From Adenanthera pavonina (Eukaryota; Streptophyta; Magnoliopsida; Fabales; Fabaceae), in NCBI GenBank assembly GCA_026686845.1, contig JAIVEN010000010.1:27130001-27194000 (forward strand): a stretch of 64,000 nt of DNA. The letters are read 5' to 3'. The translations under genes were made by a program, and so were the position numbers. This document shows positions 24,385-36,596 of this stretch, in pieces; position 1 is the stretch's first letter; every line of letters starts with the position of its first letter. The notes under the pieces are model-generated. The model ran no database searches, had not been told where the DNA came from, and saw only the letters and a program-made list of their open reading frames with translations.

Positions 24385-25589
24385 GTTATGATTTAAGTTT
24401 TTACGCATATATGATAATGTAATTGCATGAAATATGACTTGCTACTGAGATTCCATAAGCTAACCATTCCAAACACTACCATGTTAGGGAAAAGACAGGG
24501 AAGTAACTAAGGAAGAAGGCAAGAAGAATGAAGAAACATGATAATTATGTGAATTGTGGGTATTTTAATGTATTGTTATAGCATCATGTATAAAATTGCA
24601 TGAGAATTCATGAGGATTGTATTTCTGTAACTATATCCCTTTGAGCATTATTGAGTGATATGCATGGATTTGGTACAAGGAATGACGATGTAATCATGTT
24701 ATGAAGCTCATTTTCCCAATATAAGAATGGAAATGCTAAGTTAGAAACACTCTGAGAATGACAAAGGCACTGTTCATATGAAATAGGGTATAATGCATGA
24801 GTGTTATATTTGGCAAAAAGTAGATAGAATGAGATTTTTGTAAAGGCAAAGAACACCTAAATTGGATAAGTGTACAATTTATGGTGAATTTTAGAAGTTA
24901 AGAGTCAAAACTGGTTAGAGTAAGGAAAACTACTGGATTTTTTTATTATGAATACTGGAAATTTCAAAATGCAATAGAAAATCATACAAAGCTTCAAAAA
25001 CTTAGTGGTTTGCATTTCTGGAAACCTGTAAGTCTTTGAAAATGAATGTCACTGGTTTGGTAGTATTTGGAGCTATAAAAAAGGAGTTATGTGATTTCTC
25101 CCAAAACTGTTCCGGTAGAAGTAGTGCTTTGACCCTTAATAACTTAAGTCAATTCCATGCCCTATACAAGTTGAATAAATATACAAGAAAATATGCTAGA
25201 CATTAGACATACAGGGCTTTTTAATGATACAATGAACACATGATTTGCCCAAAATCCTGGGAAGTTTCAAAATGACCAAATGTACAGTAAATCTTTGAGA
25301 AATAAACTATACAAATTGACCCAGAAAATACTCTCTTTCCTATTTTTCCCATGTAGAAAATCTTTATATCTATTTTTGGACACTTGAATTACTATCATAT
25401 GATTTTTATTGGCTTAGTTATGAATTTTCAAAGTTTAGTTGGCAAAGTGGAAAACACCATATGAACAATAACTAAAAATTTTTGAAAATTCTGTTTTCCA
25501 TTTTTAATTGATTTAAGTTTCTAGACAAGCTTTGATGGATTAAATGAAGTTTAGTAGATGGGAAATGGGCCTCTAAGAGAGGTGTTATA
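24385..25589 (+). repeat. Family-B LTR, 3' part (resumes after the Copia)
   Basis: It opens with the second TSD copy GTTAT and continues the B sequence interrupted at 13189: a CTACTGAGATTCC block at 24441, a CCCAAAACTGTTCC motif near 25101, and the end GGTGTTATA at 25589. The TSD CCAAA follows. Confidence 0.7.
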
Positions 25590-25782
25590 CCAAATGCCAC
25601 TGCCTCACTAAGTCCACGACGTCACTATAGCAGGTTGCGGCCCCAACCTAATTCTGGCATTTGTTAATTATTACTCGAAGTTTTGGTGTTCTGAGAGTTA
25701 AGGATGGAGTGGTTAGATCGCATTTAGATGTATTTAAAGTATTTGGTCAAGTATGGAGGTTTGAGTTCGGTAGGGCATTACA
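25590..25782 (+). repeat. Family-A LTR, 3' end (resumes after the B LTR)
   Basis: After the repeated CCAAA the A sequence continues to GGTAGGGCATTACA. The last 40 bp match the A end at 47470-47512 (GGTCAAGT.TGGAGGT..TAGGG.TTACA). Excluding its insertions the A LTR totals about 2.5 kb. Confidence 0.7.
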
Positions 25783-26487
25783 AATGGCAAAGAAGATTAA
25801 TGAAGTGGACTATTTCTTGAAAATTGTTTTGACTGTAACTACTGTCTGCTTTGGAAGACTATATAAAATTGTATAATGACATTTTTATATGTATTTTTAG
25901 AGTTAAATCTTTGAACATTTTGGCACTAGTTTGACTCCATTTGGAGTTAGTGTAATGGAAGTGATGAATTATTCCCCAAAACTGTTCCACTGTTAAACAA
26001 TTTGGTATATTAAAGGTTATGATAGCATTTTGTCAAGTACGTACATAATAAATGTACAATTTTATATGGTTAGAAAGTAAACAAATAGAGCTTTCTAATG
26101 ATGATAAGAATGCAAGAATTGGGTATTTGTGCTATGAGAAATGAATGCCCAATGGTAACTTAGATTCTAGACATGAATTAGAAATTGAAAATGAATAGTA
26201 ATATTTAATGAATAAACAGTTCAAATATAAAAGATGAATTTCCATTTTCATATTTTTTCCATGAAATTCAAGATGTGAACGATTTTTAAAGACTAAAATC
26301 ACAGTGAAACAAGTTTTGTGCATTCAGTTATGATTTTTTAATGTTTGTTGCACAATTAAATGAATGGTGCATATAAAACAATTTTTACAGTTTTAAGTTT
26401 TTAACTGGTTGAAGTTCTCAAAAACCTTTTACTGTATCTAAGTGAGGCATTTTATATGGGAAAAGTATTGAAATGTAGGATGTGACA
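25783..26487 (+). repeat. Family-B LTR, 3' end (outer shell of nest 1)
   Basis: CAAAGAAGATTAATGAAG (25788) continues the B sequence left at 6495; compare 52425-52445. It runs through CCCCAAAACTGTTCC near 25975 to the end GGATGTGACA at 26487. AATGG (25783-25787) follows the A LTR and differs by one base from AATAG at 6491-6495. Confidence 0.55.
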
Positions 26488-27743
26488 TATACAATATTAT
26501 AATATAAAAAAAATTATACAAAAATAATACTATTTAGTACTAAAAATAATATTTTATCCTAAAAATTAAAAAAATTAAAAAAAAATTAGTTTGACTGGTT
26601 CAATCGATTCTCTACCTGTTCATTAGTTGTTTGCATCAGTTCATGATTAATTCCATCAGGTTTTCAGTTGGTTCTCACTAGTTCTGAACTTGGCTAATAG
26701 CCTTTGTTTAGATCAGACCATGTGCCGATTGTTGGTCCAATCGGTTAAATTGATTTGTTTGGCCTGATTTTTATTACTTTGGATATGGAGTGGTAGAAAT
26801 GGTTAAATGGATGAAGGAATGAATACTTCTCAGAAGAAATTCACTAGAATTCACTAGAATTAACCTAAAAATCCCTAATTACTTATCGATAAGGCACAAT
26901 TAGGCACAAAATCACAGTATTTTACATATATTAAGCAAGATAGGAAGAATAGAGCCTTAAAATTTTTAGGAGTATATAATAAACACAAAAAGAACACATT
27001 TGCAAAGAATTAGCTCCAAAATTCATCAAATCCAAAATTCAACTAAAATCATGAAAATCATTTAAAATCCTAATTTATCCAAAATTAACCATTAGAATTG
27101 CTAAGTAGCTAGGGGAGGAATGTAGAACTTCCTAAGAAATGGCTTTTGCTTGATTTAAAAGAAAATATGGAAATTCTCGAGATGTTAGACTTAACTTGGG
27201 TAGTTCTACTTCCCAAGCAAACTTTTAGGAATTTCTACTACTCGGGTGGTTTATTATTAGCTTCTTAGAAGTCTAGGATCATTTAAAATGGCTAAGTATA
27301 AAGGAATTTATGACTTGCCAAAGTTAAGGAATAAAATCTAGACAGTTTCAGGATGGATAAAAGAAAAGTAAACTTCCTATAATAAACTGTATGAATTGGC
27401 ACATCAAAATCCAATTTCTTATTTTTCCTATGTAGAGGAATGAAAGCACATGCTATTTTTTGAAACTTGAGCCACCTTCATATGATTTTTCTATATTTAG
27501 TTATAATTTTTCAAAGTTTAGATTGTAAATGGGAATGACTAAATACACAATACCAAAAATTTAAATTTTCTATTTTGGGCAATTGAATGTTTTAAGCTTC
27601 CAAAACCCCTTTAATTAGTTGTAAGAGATATATAATACATGGGAAAATGACATTGAAGGTAAGATGTCATAGCTAGCTTGTGGTTGGGATTCAGTTTTGA
27701 AATATCCACCAAGGTATAAGTTGTAAAAATGTTTCAGTAAAAG
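26488..27743. other. Repeat fragments with no gene seen
   Basis: AT-rich start (26488-26590), then unassigned sequence. About 27360-27670 resembles the last 300 bp of family B (AATAAACTGTATGAATTGGCA; end-like GGTAAGATGTCA). It is followed by about 75 bp before the A LTR at 27744. Confidence 0.4.
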
Positions 27744-28994
27744 TATAATGACCCTCAACATCAATTCTAAGAAAGACTTAACCAAAGGGTGCGGGACCGG
27801 ATGGATTAAGACTAGAGAAGAAGTTAAATTAAGCAAGGAAGCAAATTTCCTGTTAACGCTTTGGTGAGATGCAAGGTTGCTGCAGCAAGATATGTCGAAT
27901 TCAGCTTCTAGGCCAAGTCAGTAGGCATTGATGTCGTAGTGAGCTTAAGTGGCGTCACGATGCCAGTCAGGAAATTTGTTTAAATCTGAAGTTGAACCAG
28001 TTGCAGGAAGAAGAGAAAAATGGAAGGAAAAGAGAGAGTCATACTAGGGTTTCATATTTCCAGCTTGGGAGTTTAATTTCTGGCATCTTAGAAGCTTAAA
28101 TCTTGTTGGTAAATCATCCTTCACATTTCCTCTTCATTTTTCTTGAAGTTGTTCTGTGGGGTTCTGATTTAGGTTATATTTCTTCTGATTAATCTATGTT
28201 TAAATGCCTTATTGATGTATTATTGGATGTATTTAAGCTCTGGGTTAAGGATTTTAAGTGTTTAAGTGGTATATTTCCCAAATCCTAAACCTTAAATCTT
28301 GCTATTATTGGGAATCCAAATGTGTGGGAGCATGATCATGATTTTATAGATTGTTTTGGGTGTTTTGATGTATGGGTTTGCATTAGGAAGCTTTGTTTTA
28401 GCCAGGTTATGCTTTGAGTTGGCAACTATGTATGCTAAGGATTGTGAATTTATGATGGTATTGAGAATTTGATCATGTATAGGTTGTAATATTGCTTAAT
28501 TGAGATCTCTTGGCTTTGGGTTGTAATTGGAAATCATTGAATTGGTTGTGGTTTCTCCTTTTGGCTTACCAAGATGTTAAGTAGGAAGAATATTTGAGAT
28601 AACCAGGGTGTTTTGTTCATGTCTTCTAATTAATTATATACGTTTAGTCCTTTTCATTCATGATATGCATGCTTTATGTATATGTTTTGTTCTTTCATAT
28701 CATGATATGTCTCATAGCTTTAATACAATTGTTCCTTTTCATATCATGATATGTGCAGCTACACGGCTAATAAGTTTCCTATCCTTATCCTATTTTATGA
28801 TGAAAAGGGCTATTGGTATTCATGAATAAATAACAATATGAATATGATGATATTACCATGATATTGGTTATGATATACCTCATGCTTTGCTATATACTTT
28901 ATTGTGGTATGCTAGTACGATAGAAATGATACATGTGTTGATATGTTAGCATGCATTGGGCATTGTCACATGATACACATTGTTGGGATATATG
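27744..28994 (+). repeat. Family-A LTR, 5' part (outer shell of nest 2)
   Basis: It starts TATAATGACCCTCAACATC, matching TGTAACAACCCTCATTACA at 29000 with the initial G changed. The leader GAGAGAGTCATACTAGGGTTTC (near 28030) and downstream sequence parallel the A copy at 30980 on. It is broken at 28995-28999 (GTTTG) by a second A LTR. The flank AAAAG (27739-27743) compares with AAATG after the far end, one mismatch. Confidence 0.6.
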
Positions 28995-28999
28995 GTTTG

Positions 29000-31900
29000 T
29001 GTAACAACCCTCATTACACTATCCTGAATTTAGTCTCAAAGCTAATAGGTAGTGTACTTGATAATGTGTACAAGATCAGAGAAACCAAGACCAAAGAATT
29101 GATCCAAATGGGATAAAAGCTGAAAATGAAACAGAGAAGGGTCACGCCGTGGCGAGGTATAAGGCCATCGCGGTAAGGGACACTCGAGATATTTCAATTT
29201 TTCCAAGTCGAGAGAAGGGCCACACCGCTACGAACTTACTAGTGTTAAATCAAGAAGTTTTGATGATCCCAAAACCAACCTTCAAAAGCTTGGAATAAAG
29301 ATATCAAATGTGCACAAAGGGTTCAAGTGAAGAAATCCTGGAGAAATCTGTGCAAAGTTTGATGTAGGATATTTAGTTATGTTTTAATTTGAGTAAAAGA
29401 CTTTGATTTGGTGAAAAGAAGTTTTAAAACCTTGATTCTGTGTTAAATCATGGAATATTTGAAAAAAACCCACCAACAGACGAAGTTTAAAAGGTTAATA
29501 CCAATCTGTCATAATGGAAGTTCGAACTTGGCCTTTGGAAATTCGAATTTCGTACTGAAACTGAACAAGTCTGAAGAGATGCCTCTCTAACAGATGAATT
29601 TTAACTTGATGAAATTCAAATTTCGATAAGTGTTTGAAAGAAGCTTTAAGCAACAGACGAACTTTGGGTTTTGAAAATTCAAATTTCAGACAAAATGAAA
29701 CTTAAGAAAACTAAAGAAATTTGTCTGAAATTATGTCAAAGTTCATCTGAAACTAAGTTTGGATTGAATGTTAGAATTGCCCACTGACAGACGAACTTTG
29801 AACATGAAAATTCGAATTTCAAAAACTAAGCTTTTGAGTCTGTTGCAGTGATATGTTGACATACGAATAATAGTATTTGTAAATTTGAATTTTGAAGTTA
29901 GTCTGAAAAGAGGTCTCTCTAACAGACGAACTTTGCCCTTTGAACATTCGAATTTTGAACTATATGAACCACTGAGCCTTGTAAACCAGCTACGGATAGA
30001 CGAATTTTGGGGTTCCAAAATTTGAATTTTGAAGGCACTGTAGCAAATTGAAAATACTGTTCACACTTAACAGAAAAACTTTCAACATGAAAAATTCATA
30101 TGTTACAACGAAGAAACATTTTTCAAGTATCAAAATTTGAATTTCACTTCATGGCAGACAAACTTCGGGCTTTCAATGTTGAAGCTGTTAACCTTCGGTT
30201 TCTGCGAAATTCATCTGTTGACCAACCAAAATTCGAATTTCAGTATGTCAGAGGCATTAAATGCGGTTGGTTAACGGATAGTTTTTCAAAGTAACCGTTG
30301 GATAACTTCCCCAACTGATAGATTTTGTCTCTAACGGATATTTGAGACCTAAATCTATAAATATAACATCATTTGAAGTTATGGGTAACGATTTTAACTG
30401 TGTATATACTGAAACTCTGCCAAATCATTTACTCAAAGTTTCATACTCTCACACTTCAATATTTGTACTTTAAACTTTCATATTCACTCTGATTAAGAGA
30501 GTTTAATCTTTGTAAACAATCTAATCTTCATCTAGAAGATAGATTTTCTTGTGAGAGGATATCACAAGGGATTGGGAAGCACTTTGTGAAAGTGCAGAGA
30601 GTGAATGAGTGAGCTCTAGAAAACGGAGCACAAACCTTATACTGTGGCATTTGCAAGAAGCCCACGGAATTCTTGCAGAATAGTGAAAAATCTCAAGTGG
30701 TGACTTGGGGACTGGACATAGGTCAAGTGAAGAGACCAAACCAGGATAAATTACTGAGTTTTCTTCTCTTTACTGTCATCTTTACAGTTATTTGATTATA
30801 CTCTGTTTTACCATCATATATTACTTTCTTCACCTTCTTGATATTTTGCAGAAAATTTTTAATATTCCCAATTCACCCCCCTCTCGGGAAGCCAGCTAAT
30901 CTAACAACTAGCACTATAGTAAGATTAGTGAAATCTATTTAAATCAAAAGAATTTCAATCAGCCAAGCGAGAGAAGAACGGAGGGAGAAATGAAGAACAA
31001 AGCTAGGTTCGAGATTTCTGATACTTAGGGGTAATTTTTGGTCTCTAGAAGCTTGATTTCAAGTGGGTAAATGATTCTTTCTCTCCCTTTTCCATTTTTC
31101 TTTGATTTTTGAGTTGATTTTTCAAATATATATGTTGGGTTTTCAGTTTTGGCCGAATCCTACCAATTAAAATAGATGTAATAGGATTAATGAGGTATTA
31201 TTTAGTGCTAATGATGCTTGTGTATGAGTTTTAGAGGGAGTATGTGTGATTTATGCCTAACATTTGGTTGGAATTGCTTGATGGAGTGTGAAATCTAAAT
31301 TGGAAGTGTTGATACATGATTTGAATGGTTATATAGGGTTCATTGATGGATGAAAATGTGGTTGAAACCTTGGGTTAAGGTGAAATAGTTAAATTATGGA
31401 ATTTGGATAATTATACTATATGTTAATTGAAGATATTATGGTATTGTAGATATTGTTTGGTTGATCAAAGGAGTCAAGTCATTGGTTGGTAATCCAAGAA
31501 GCTCGTGGAATCTGTGTGTGTGTGGTATTGACAATTTAAGGCAACCGGACATTTGTTTTGTATTTATTGATTGTATCTATATATATATGCATTTTTCCAT
31601 TCATACCATGATATCATTATGTGTGTGTATGATTTTTCTAATTATCGTGGTATGTACACGATCAGATGAGATAGTGTATGATAATGATGAACGTGATAAT
31701 GATTACATAGTGATATATATATATATATGTTGATATGGCTTTATGTGATATCATATTATGACATTGATTGGTACGATAATGATGATCATCACATTGTGAT
31801 ATGGCACAAACATCACCACCACATGGGTATTATGAGAAAAGGTGGATCGGGTTATGATGGTGACATATGATATGATATGATGATATATATGATATGGTGA

Positions 31901-33316
31901 AATAAGGGAGAGTCCCTGCCACTAAATCCTCTCCTATAGCTTGGAGAGCCAAGTGGCAGTGGACTGTTCTTTCCCTAAATCACCATCAATTCACGGTGGT
32001 CCAAGGGAAGAAGAGCCACGATCCAAGCACTAGTGTAACCTTTGGCCGGGTTACACTAATGTGAGGTGAGCTTGATGATGTCCTGGAATCAGTTTTCACC
32101 GACTGTTGGAAGGGAATCACCTATTGGAAATGTCATGTTATGACGATAGCTCATGGTTCTAGCTATGTATGAGGTAGACATGTATTCCATTATATTTTTC
32201 ATTGCATACATCATATGCACATTCGTGTGGATGGATGATATTGGTTGCTTGTGGTTGTCCCTAGTTACTGAGGCTTTGTCTCATACCCCTTTCCCATGAT
32301 TAACATTTTAGGTGCAAGTTCTAGCACTAGCCCGAAGAAGACCAATGAGTTGTAGGTTTCTCTGTTTGGGAACATCATTGTAATTTGTAGTTTTTGCATT
32401 CAATCTATGTAATGATTGTGCCAAGTAGAGTTAGGTGTATGTATGTATGGTCGAGTTATCTTGGGAGTGAGATTGTGTATATTATGCAATGACATGGATG
32501 AATGTCATGATATTAACGTTGTTGAATGATATGTGATGGTTGTATGATGATGATGATGATGATATTGATTATGCATGGGTGAAGTAGGTCCCTGTGAGCC
32601 GGAATGGCCATACGTGTGAGCCCAAAAGGGATTTTGGGTCTTTTGTGCGAGCTTTGGGCATATAGTCCAATATGTGAATTTAGGGTTCAAGGGAGTCAAA
32701 TTTCAAATGAATGGTTTCTCCGAGGTGAAACCCTCTTGGGCAAGTTAGTTGTGTCAAATAGAACCTGTGTGAATGGTCTGTAAGTGCCAAATTTCCTTTG
32801 GTGGCAAATGGAGGTGGTAAGTTATGAGTTTTGGCCAAAAAGTCACCAAAATAGTGTCAAGTGTTCAAAATCTTTATACAGAGATGGATTTAAATGAAAT
32901 TGGTATCTATAGTTAGATTGGGATGAGATTGACTTGTAGGAGTTGGATCAGGTCAATCGGAGGTCTGAGCATAAAATTATGTGCATTGGAAGTTCACCCC
33001 AAAAACTTGAAATTTATTGATATGGTATCAGCAAGGGGCATTGTGTTGCCAAAAGTTTGGTCATGCCACCACACACTACAGTCTCTCACACACTGTGGCG
33101 GTACTGTAGCTCACCATGGCACCAACCTATTCTGCCTCTTTGAGGCCATGGCGACATTGTAGTAGGTCATGGCCTTAGTCCTCTTTTTAGGCTTTTTGGT
33201 GTTGTTTTTTGAGTTTTTGATGTTTTGGGAGTTCAATTTTAGGGTGTCATGTTTTGGTTTGGCCAGTTTTCAAACTTTTGACGAAGTGTAGAGGTGTATT
33301 ATAGTAAGTTGTTACA
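29000..33316 (+). mobile_element. Solo LTR of family A inserted in another family-A LTR
   Basis: It starts TGTAACAACCC at 29000 and ends GTTGTTACA at 33316. A perfect TSD GTTTG lies at 28995-28999 and 33317-33321. It is split by a Copia solo LTR (29243-30906); without it and the extra TSD copy it is about 2.65 kb, the same as the LTR it sits in. No internal element sequence is present, so it is a solo LTR left by LTR-LTR recombination, or a very short non-autonomous element. Low-complexity ATGATG and TATATA runs lie at 31570-31910 and 32540-32560. Confidence 0.8.
29243..30906 (+). mobile_element. Solo LTR of the Copia (SIRE-like) family
   Basis: It starts TGTTAAATCAAGAAGTTTTG and ends CTAATCTAACA. 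A perfect TSD ACTAG lies at 29238-29242 and 30907-30911. It aligns throughout with the 13190 LTR, including the hairpin units, the TATAAATA box near 30356 and the terminal CAATTCACCCCCCTC block. It is clearly more diverged from either LTR of the complete Copia than those are from each other, so it comes from a different, probably older, insertion of the family. Confidence 0.9.
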
Positions 33317-34718
33317 GTTTGGGTGTTGATGCTTTATATACCACAAGGTATGCTAATTTGCTAAATAACACATGAGGCCTTGTATTCAGGCGGTGTGGCT
33401 TATGTTATTCCAGTCACTAAATAGGTTGTTCTTTGGCCAAGAGACTCAGGTGGCTATGAATTAGGGTGTACCTTTTCTAAATGGCCACTAATTCGGGTGG
33501 TTCAAGAGAAGGAAAGCTATGGTCAAACTTTAGTGCAATGACCTTTAGTCAGATCATGACCATTAGAAGGCGAGTTGGGTGGTGACCCTAGAATCAACTA
33601 TCATGGGTCATTAGAAGGGGGCCACTAGTTAAGGTTACCTAGTCATAGTAACTAGCTCATGGTTCTTGCCATATATTGATGGGTGTTGTGTCTGCATTTC
33701 ATGCACATTGCATTTATATTGATTATTACATTTGATTACTATTATTGAAGCATGTCCGTATGCTTGTGTATGTGTAAATCTCTAGTTACTGGGATGTTTA
33801 TCTCACTCGATAGCTAACAATTCTCAGGTGAAGGATCCAGCATTAACAAGAAAAAGACCAAGGAGGGCTTGGGAAAGGAGGATTAAGAGTATTCATAAGT
33901 GTTGGGGTTTACCCCCTCCTTGTTATTGTTGTTTTAGTTATATTGTTAGTAAAGTGTCATTCTTACTATTGTGTAATGTTTTGTGTACCTGACTTATCTT
34001 TGTTGTTTTGAGGTCGAACTATTGTGTGACCCCTCTTATACTCTCTATGCTTGGTGTATGACCCTTTGTGTGTTGATAGGCCTATGGTTATGCTTGTGGT
34101 TTGATGAATGTCAATTATGTCCTTTGTGTGGCATGTGATATTTTCAATTCGTAATGTTTGATTGTGTTGGACTTGAGATTGGTGACTCCAAGTCCCTTTG
34201 AATATGTATGTCCAAATTGTGATTTTGGTATGGTTATTAGGCCCTTGGTACTTGAATGGGGCACATAGCCCATTAGCTTGATTTAGGGTTCAAGAGGGTC
34301 AAAACTCAGAGGAGTGATTTTTTAGATTAAAACCTTCTTGGACGTGTTTTTTATGTCTTGTGTGACATGTTAGAAGGGTTTGTGGGTACCAATTGTCTAT
34401 TGGTGGCAATAGGAAGTGTTTGGTTCTTGATTTTAGTTAAAAAGTGACCAATTTGGTTCCATGTGTACAAAATTTTCATACAGAGGTATTTTGAGATGTA
34501 GTTGATATCAATAGTTAGAATGAGATTAAAGTAACCTGTACACTTTGGAATCGAGTCAATCGGTGGTCGGAGAGCGAGATTGTGCACATCAGAAGTTCAT
34601 CGAATGAATAAGCTATTTTGGGGTTTGGTTAAAAAGTGCCACTTTGCTTTTATGTCTTCTCTCCCTTATTTCAAAGTATTTTTGGGCATTTCGGGGTTTC
34701 TGAGTATAGGATATTACA
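33317..34718 (+). repeat. Family-A LTR, 3' part (outer shell of nest 2)
   Basis: It resumes after GTTTG with family-A landmarks: TTACTGGGATGTTTATCTCAC near 33786, a GGTTCAAGAGGGTCAAAACTC block near 34268, a GGTGGTCGGAGAGCGAGA block near 34561, and the end GGATATTACA at 34718. Without the insert this LTR is also about 2.65 kb. Confidence 0.6.
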
Positions 34719-35920
34719 AAATGAATTTTAATATGAAATTTAAAATGTTAGCATCTTCTAGTGAAATAGTTGAAACCAAGAATAAAGTGACAGTTGCCAT
34801 CCTTTTAAAATACTAACAACATATTTTTTCTTGTAACGTATGGTCTTGGATATTGTTCATGTGAAGTTAAAGAGCATGTTCGAGTCACTGGGCTTAACAA
34901 ACAAAGAATTATAGGTTACTGTAGCAAATACAAAGGTACTGTAGCTGGTGTGTTAGACTACTGTAGCTTATATTAAGGGAAATATGCTGTACGGGGTTTT
35001 ATATACATATATATAAATAATTTTGATATTGCTGTTGATTTATCATTATGTTTGATTAGATAGATTAAACAATTATAAACTTCAATTATTGAAAGCTTTT
35101 GCTCTTACCAACGGGAAGTGGAGCCTTGTAGATTGAAAAAACCACATTGGCAAAACTATTCTTTTTTGGACTCAACAATATTCAAATCTAATTTAGTATT
35201 CTGGACACTAAATAATTATTAAAAGAAAAGACTTTCAATTTTCCCTTAAAAATTATTTTTCAAATTACCTGTGTATCTTGATCCCAAAAGATATACATGT
35301 TTATCTGCTCTTAAATTAAATTTGAATTCAAATATGTTTAAAGATATGAATAAACATCTTTTATTGAGGAAGCAAAAAAGGATAAATATCTTTTAAATTT
35401 TGAGTTTAGATTTTCTTCTTTTCCTTTAATAACATATAAAAGAGTTTTATTATAGCAACTTTCATTTTTAATATTGAAACGAAATTAAAATTAAAGAAAT
35501 ATGATACATGCACATACACACAGATATATATATATAGACATATACATACATATGCAACTAATATATCAAGATTTTTATAACAATGATGTCAAGACGATGA
35601 GGAAATATATGATCGCATTATAAGAATTTTGCGAATTTTTGTCAATGAAATTGTGTTTGGAATAGACTTAATTTGTTGACTGATTGTTGGAAATACTCTT
35701 TGCTAAAAAAAAAAAAAGAAAAATTCTTCATCTTCAGAATTTACCATTATAGTGGAGAGTTTTCCTCCAATACCACAAACTCTCTGGTGCATGTAGTTAA
35801 TTTTCAATCTCTGGGAATAGTTTCCAATGGCAAGGGATTTTCATAGGCATTTCCAGAAAATCAAGATCTCCAACCCCAACCCTAGGTGATTAAATCCAAC
35901 GTTCTCTCACCCTAAAGTTC
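34719..35920. other. Intergenic AT-rich DNA with no gene seen
   Basis: No coding signal. Repeated TACTGTAGC words lie at 34918-34970, a TA-rich run at 35525-35560 and a poly-A run at 35706-35718. Confidence 0.4.
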
Positions 35921-36060
35921 CATTACAAGAAAACTGAAAATTTGTGATAGAAATTTATGACAGAATTAGTGAAATTTGTGATGAATTTTAGCTTTATGAC
36001 AGATTTTATAATAGACTATGTCTATTTCATTTTAACTCGTTACAAATTTTTTCAGAAAGA
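35921..36060 (+). repeat. Degenerate CACTA transposon terminus
   Basis: CATTACAAGAAAACTG closely resembles the CACTACAAGAAAA terminal repeat of plant CACTA (En/Spm-like) transposons. It is followed by short subterminal words (GTGATAGAAATT, TATGACAGAATT, GTGATGAATTT). The far end was not found, and the remaining DNA to 36596 is AT-rich without other features. Confidence 0.45.
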
Positions 36061-36596
36061 TTGTAAGCAAGTTTAAATAAAGTGTTAAATAAATATAGAA
36101 AATATATAAGATTATGTTCTCATGAATATTTGTGTAGTTTTGGCCCCCAAAAAGAAAGAATATTTAGGTGGTGGAATTATTGATTTATACTAAAGGTAAT
36201 AATTGGTACACATGTCATATACTCTTCCTGCAGCCACATGAATTATGTTGGTAGTCTAATAAATTGTATTTTTTTATATATTTCTATTCTCTTTACTTAG
36301 TATTTTTATTAATGAATTTTTACTAATTGAGATTAATTGGACTATATTTTATTTCATAAGCCAGTTTTGAATTAATGGGATTTATTTGATTAATTCTTGG
36401 ATTTCATGTTTAAAATTTCTTTTTAATCTTTTTGTACATTGTGGCTATTAAATATATTTTGTACAAATTATTTGAACTTAATGGAATATCATTTATGTTA
36501 TTTTTTATCAAATTGAATTAATTAGATTTACTTGATTTAATAATTCATAGTCCCTATGTATTTTGTCAATCCTAATCTTGCTTCACAACTGCAGGG

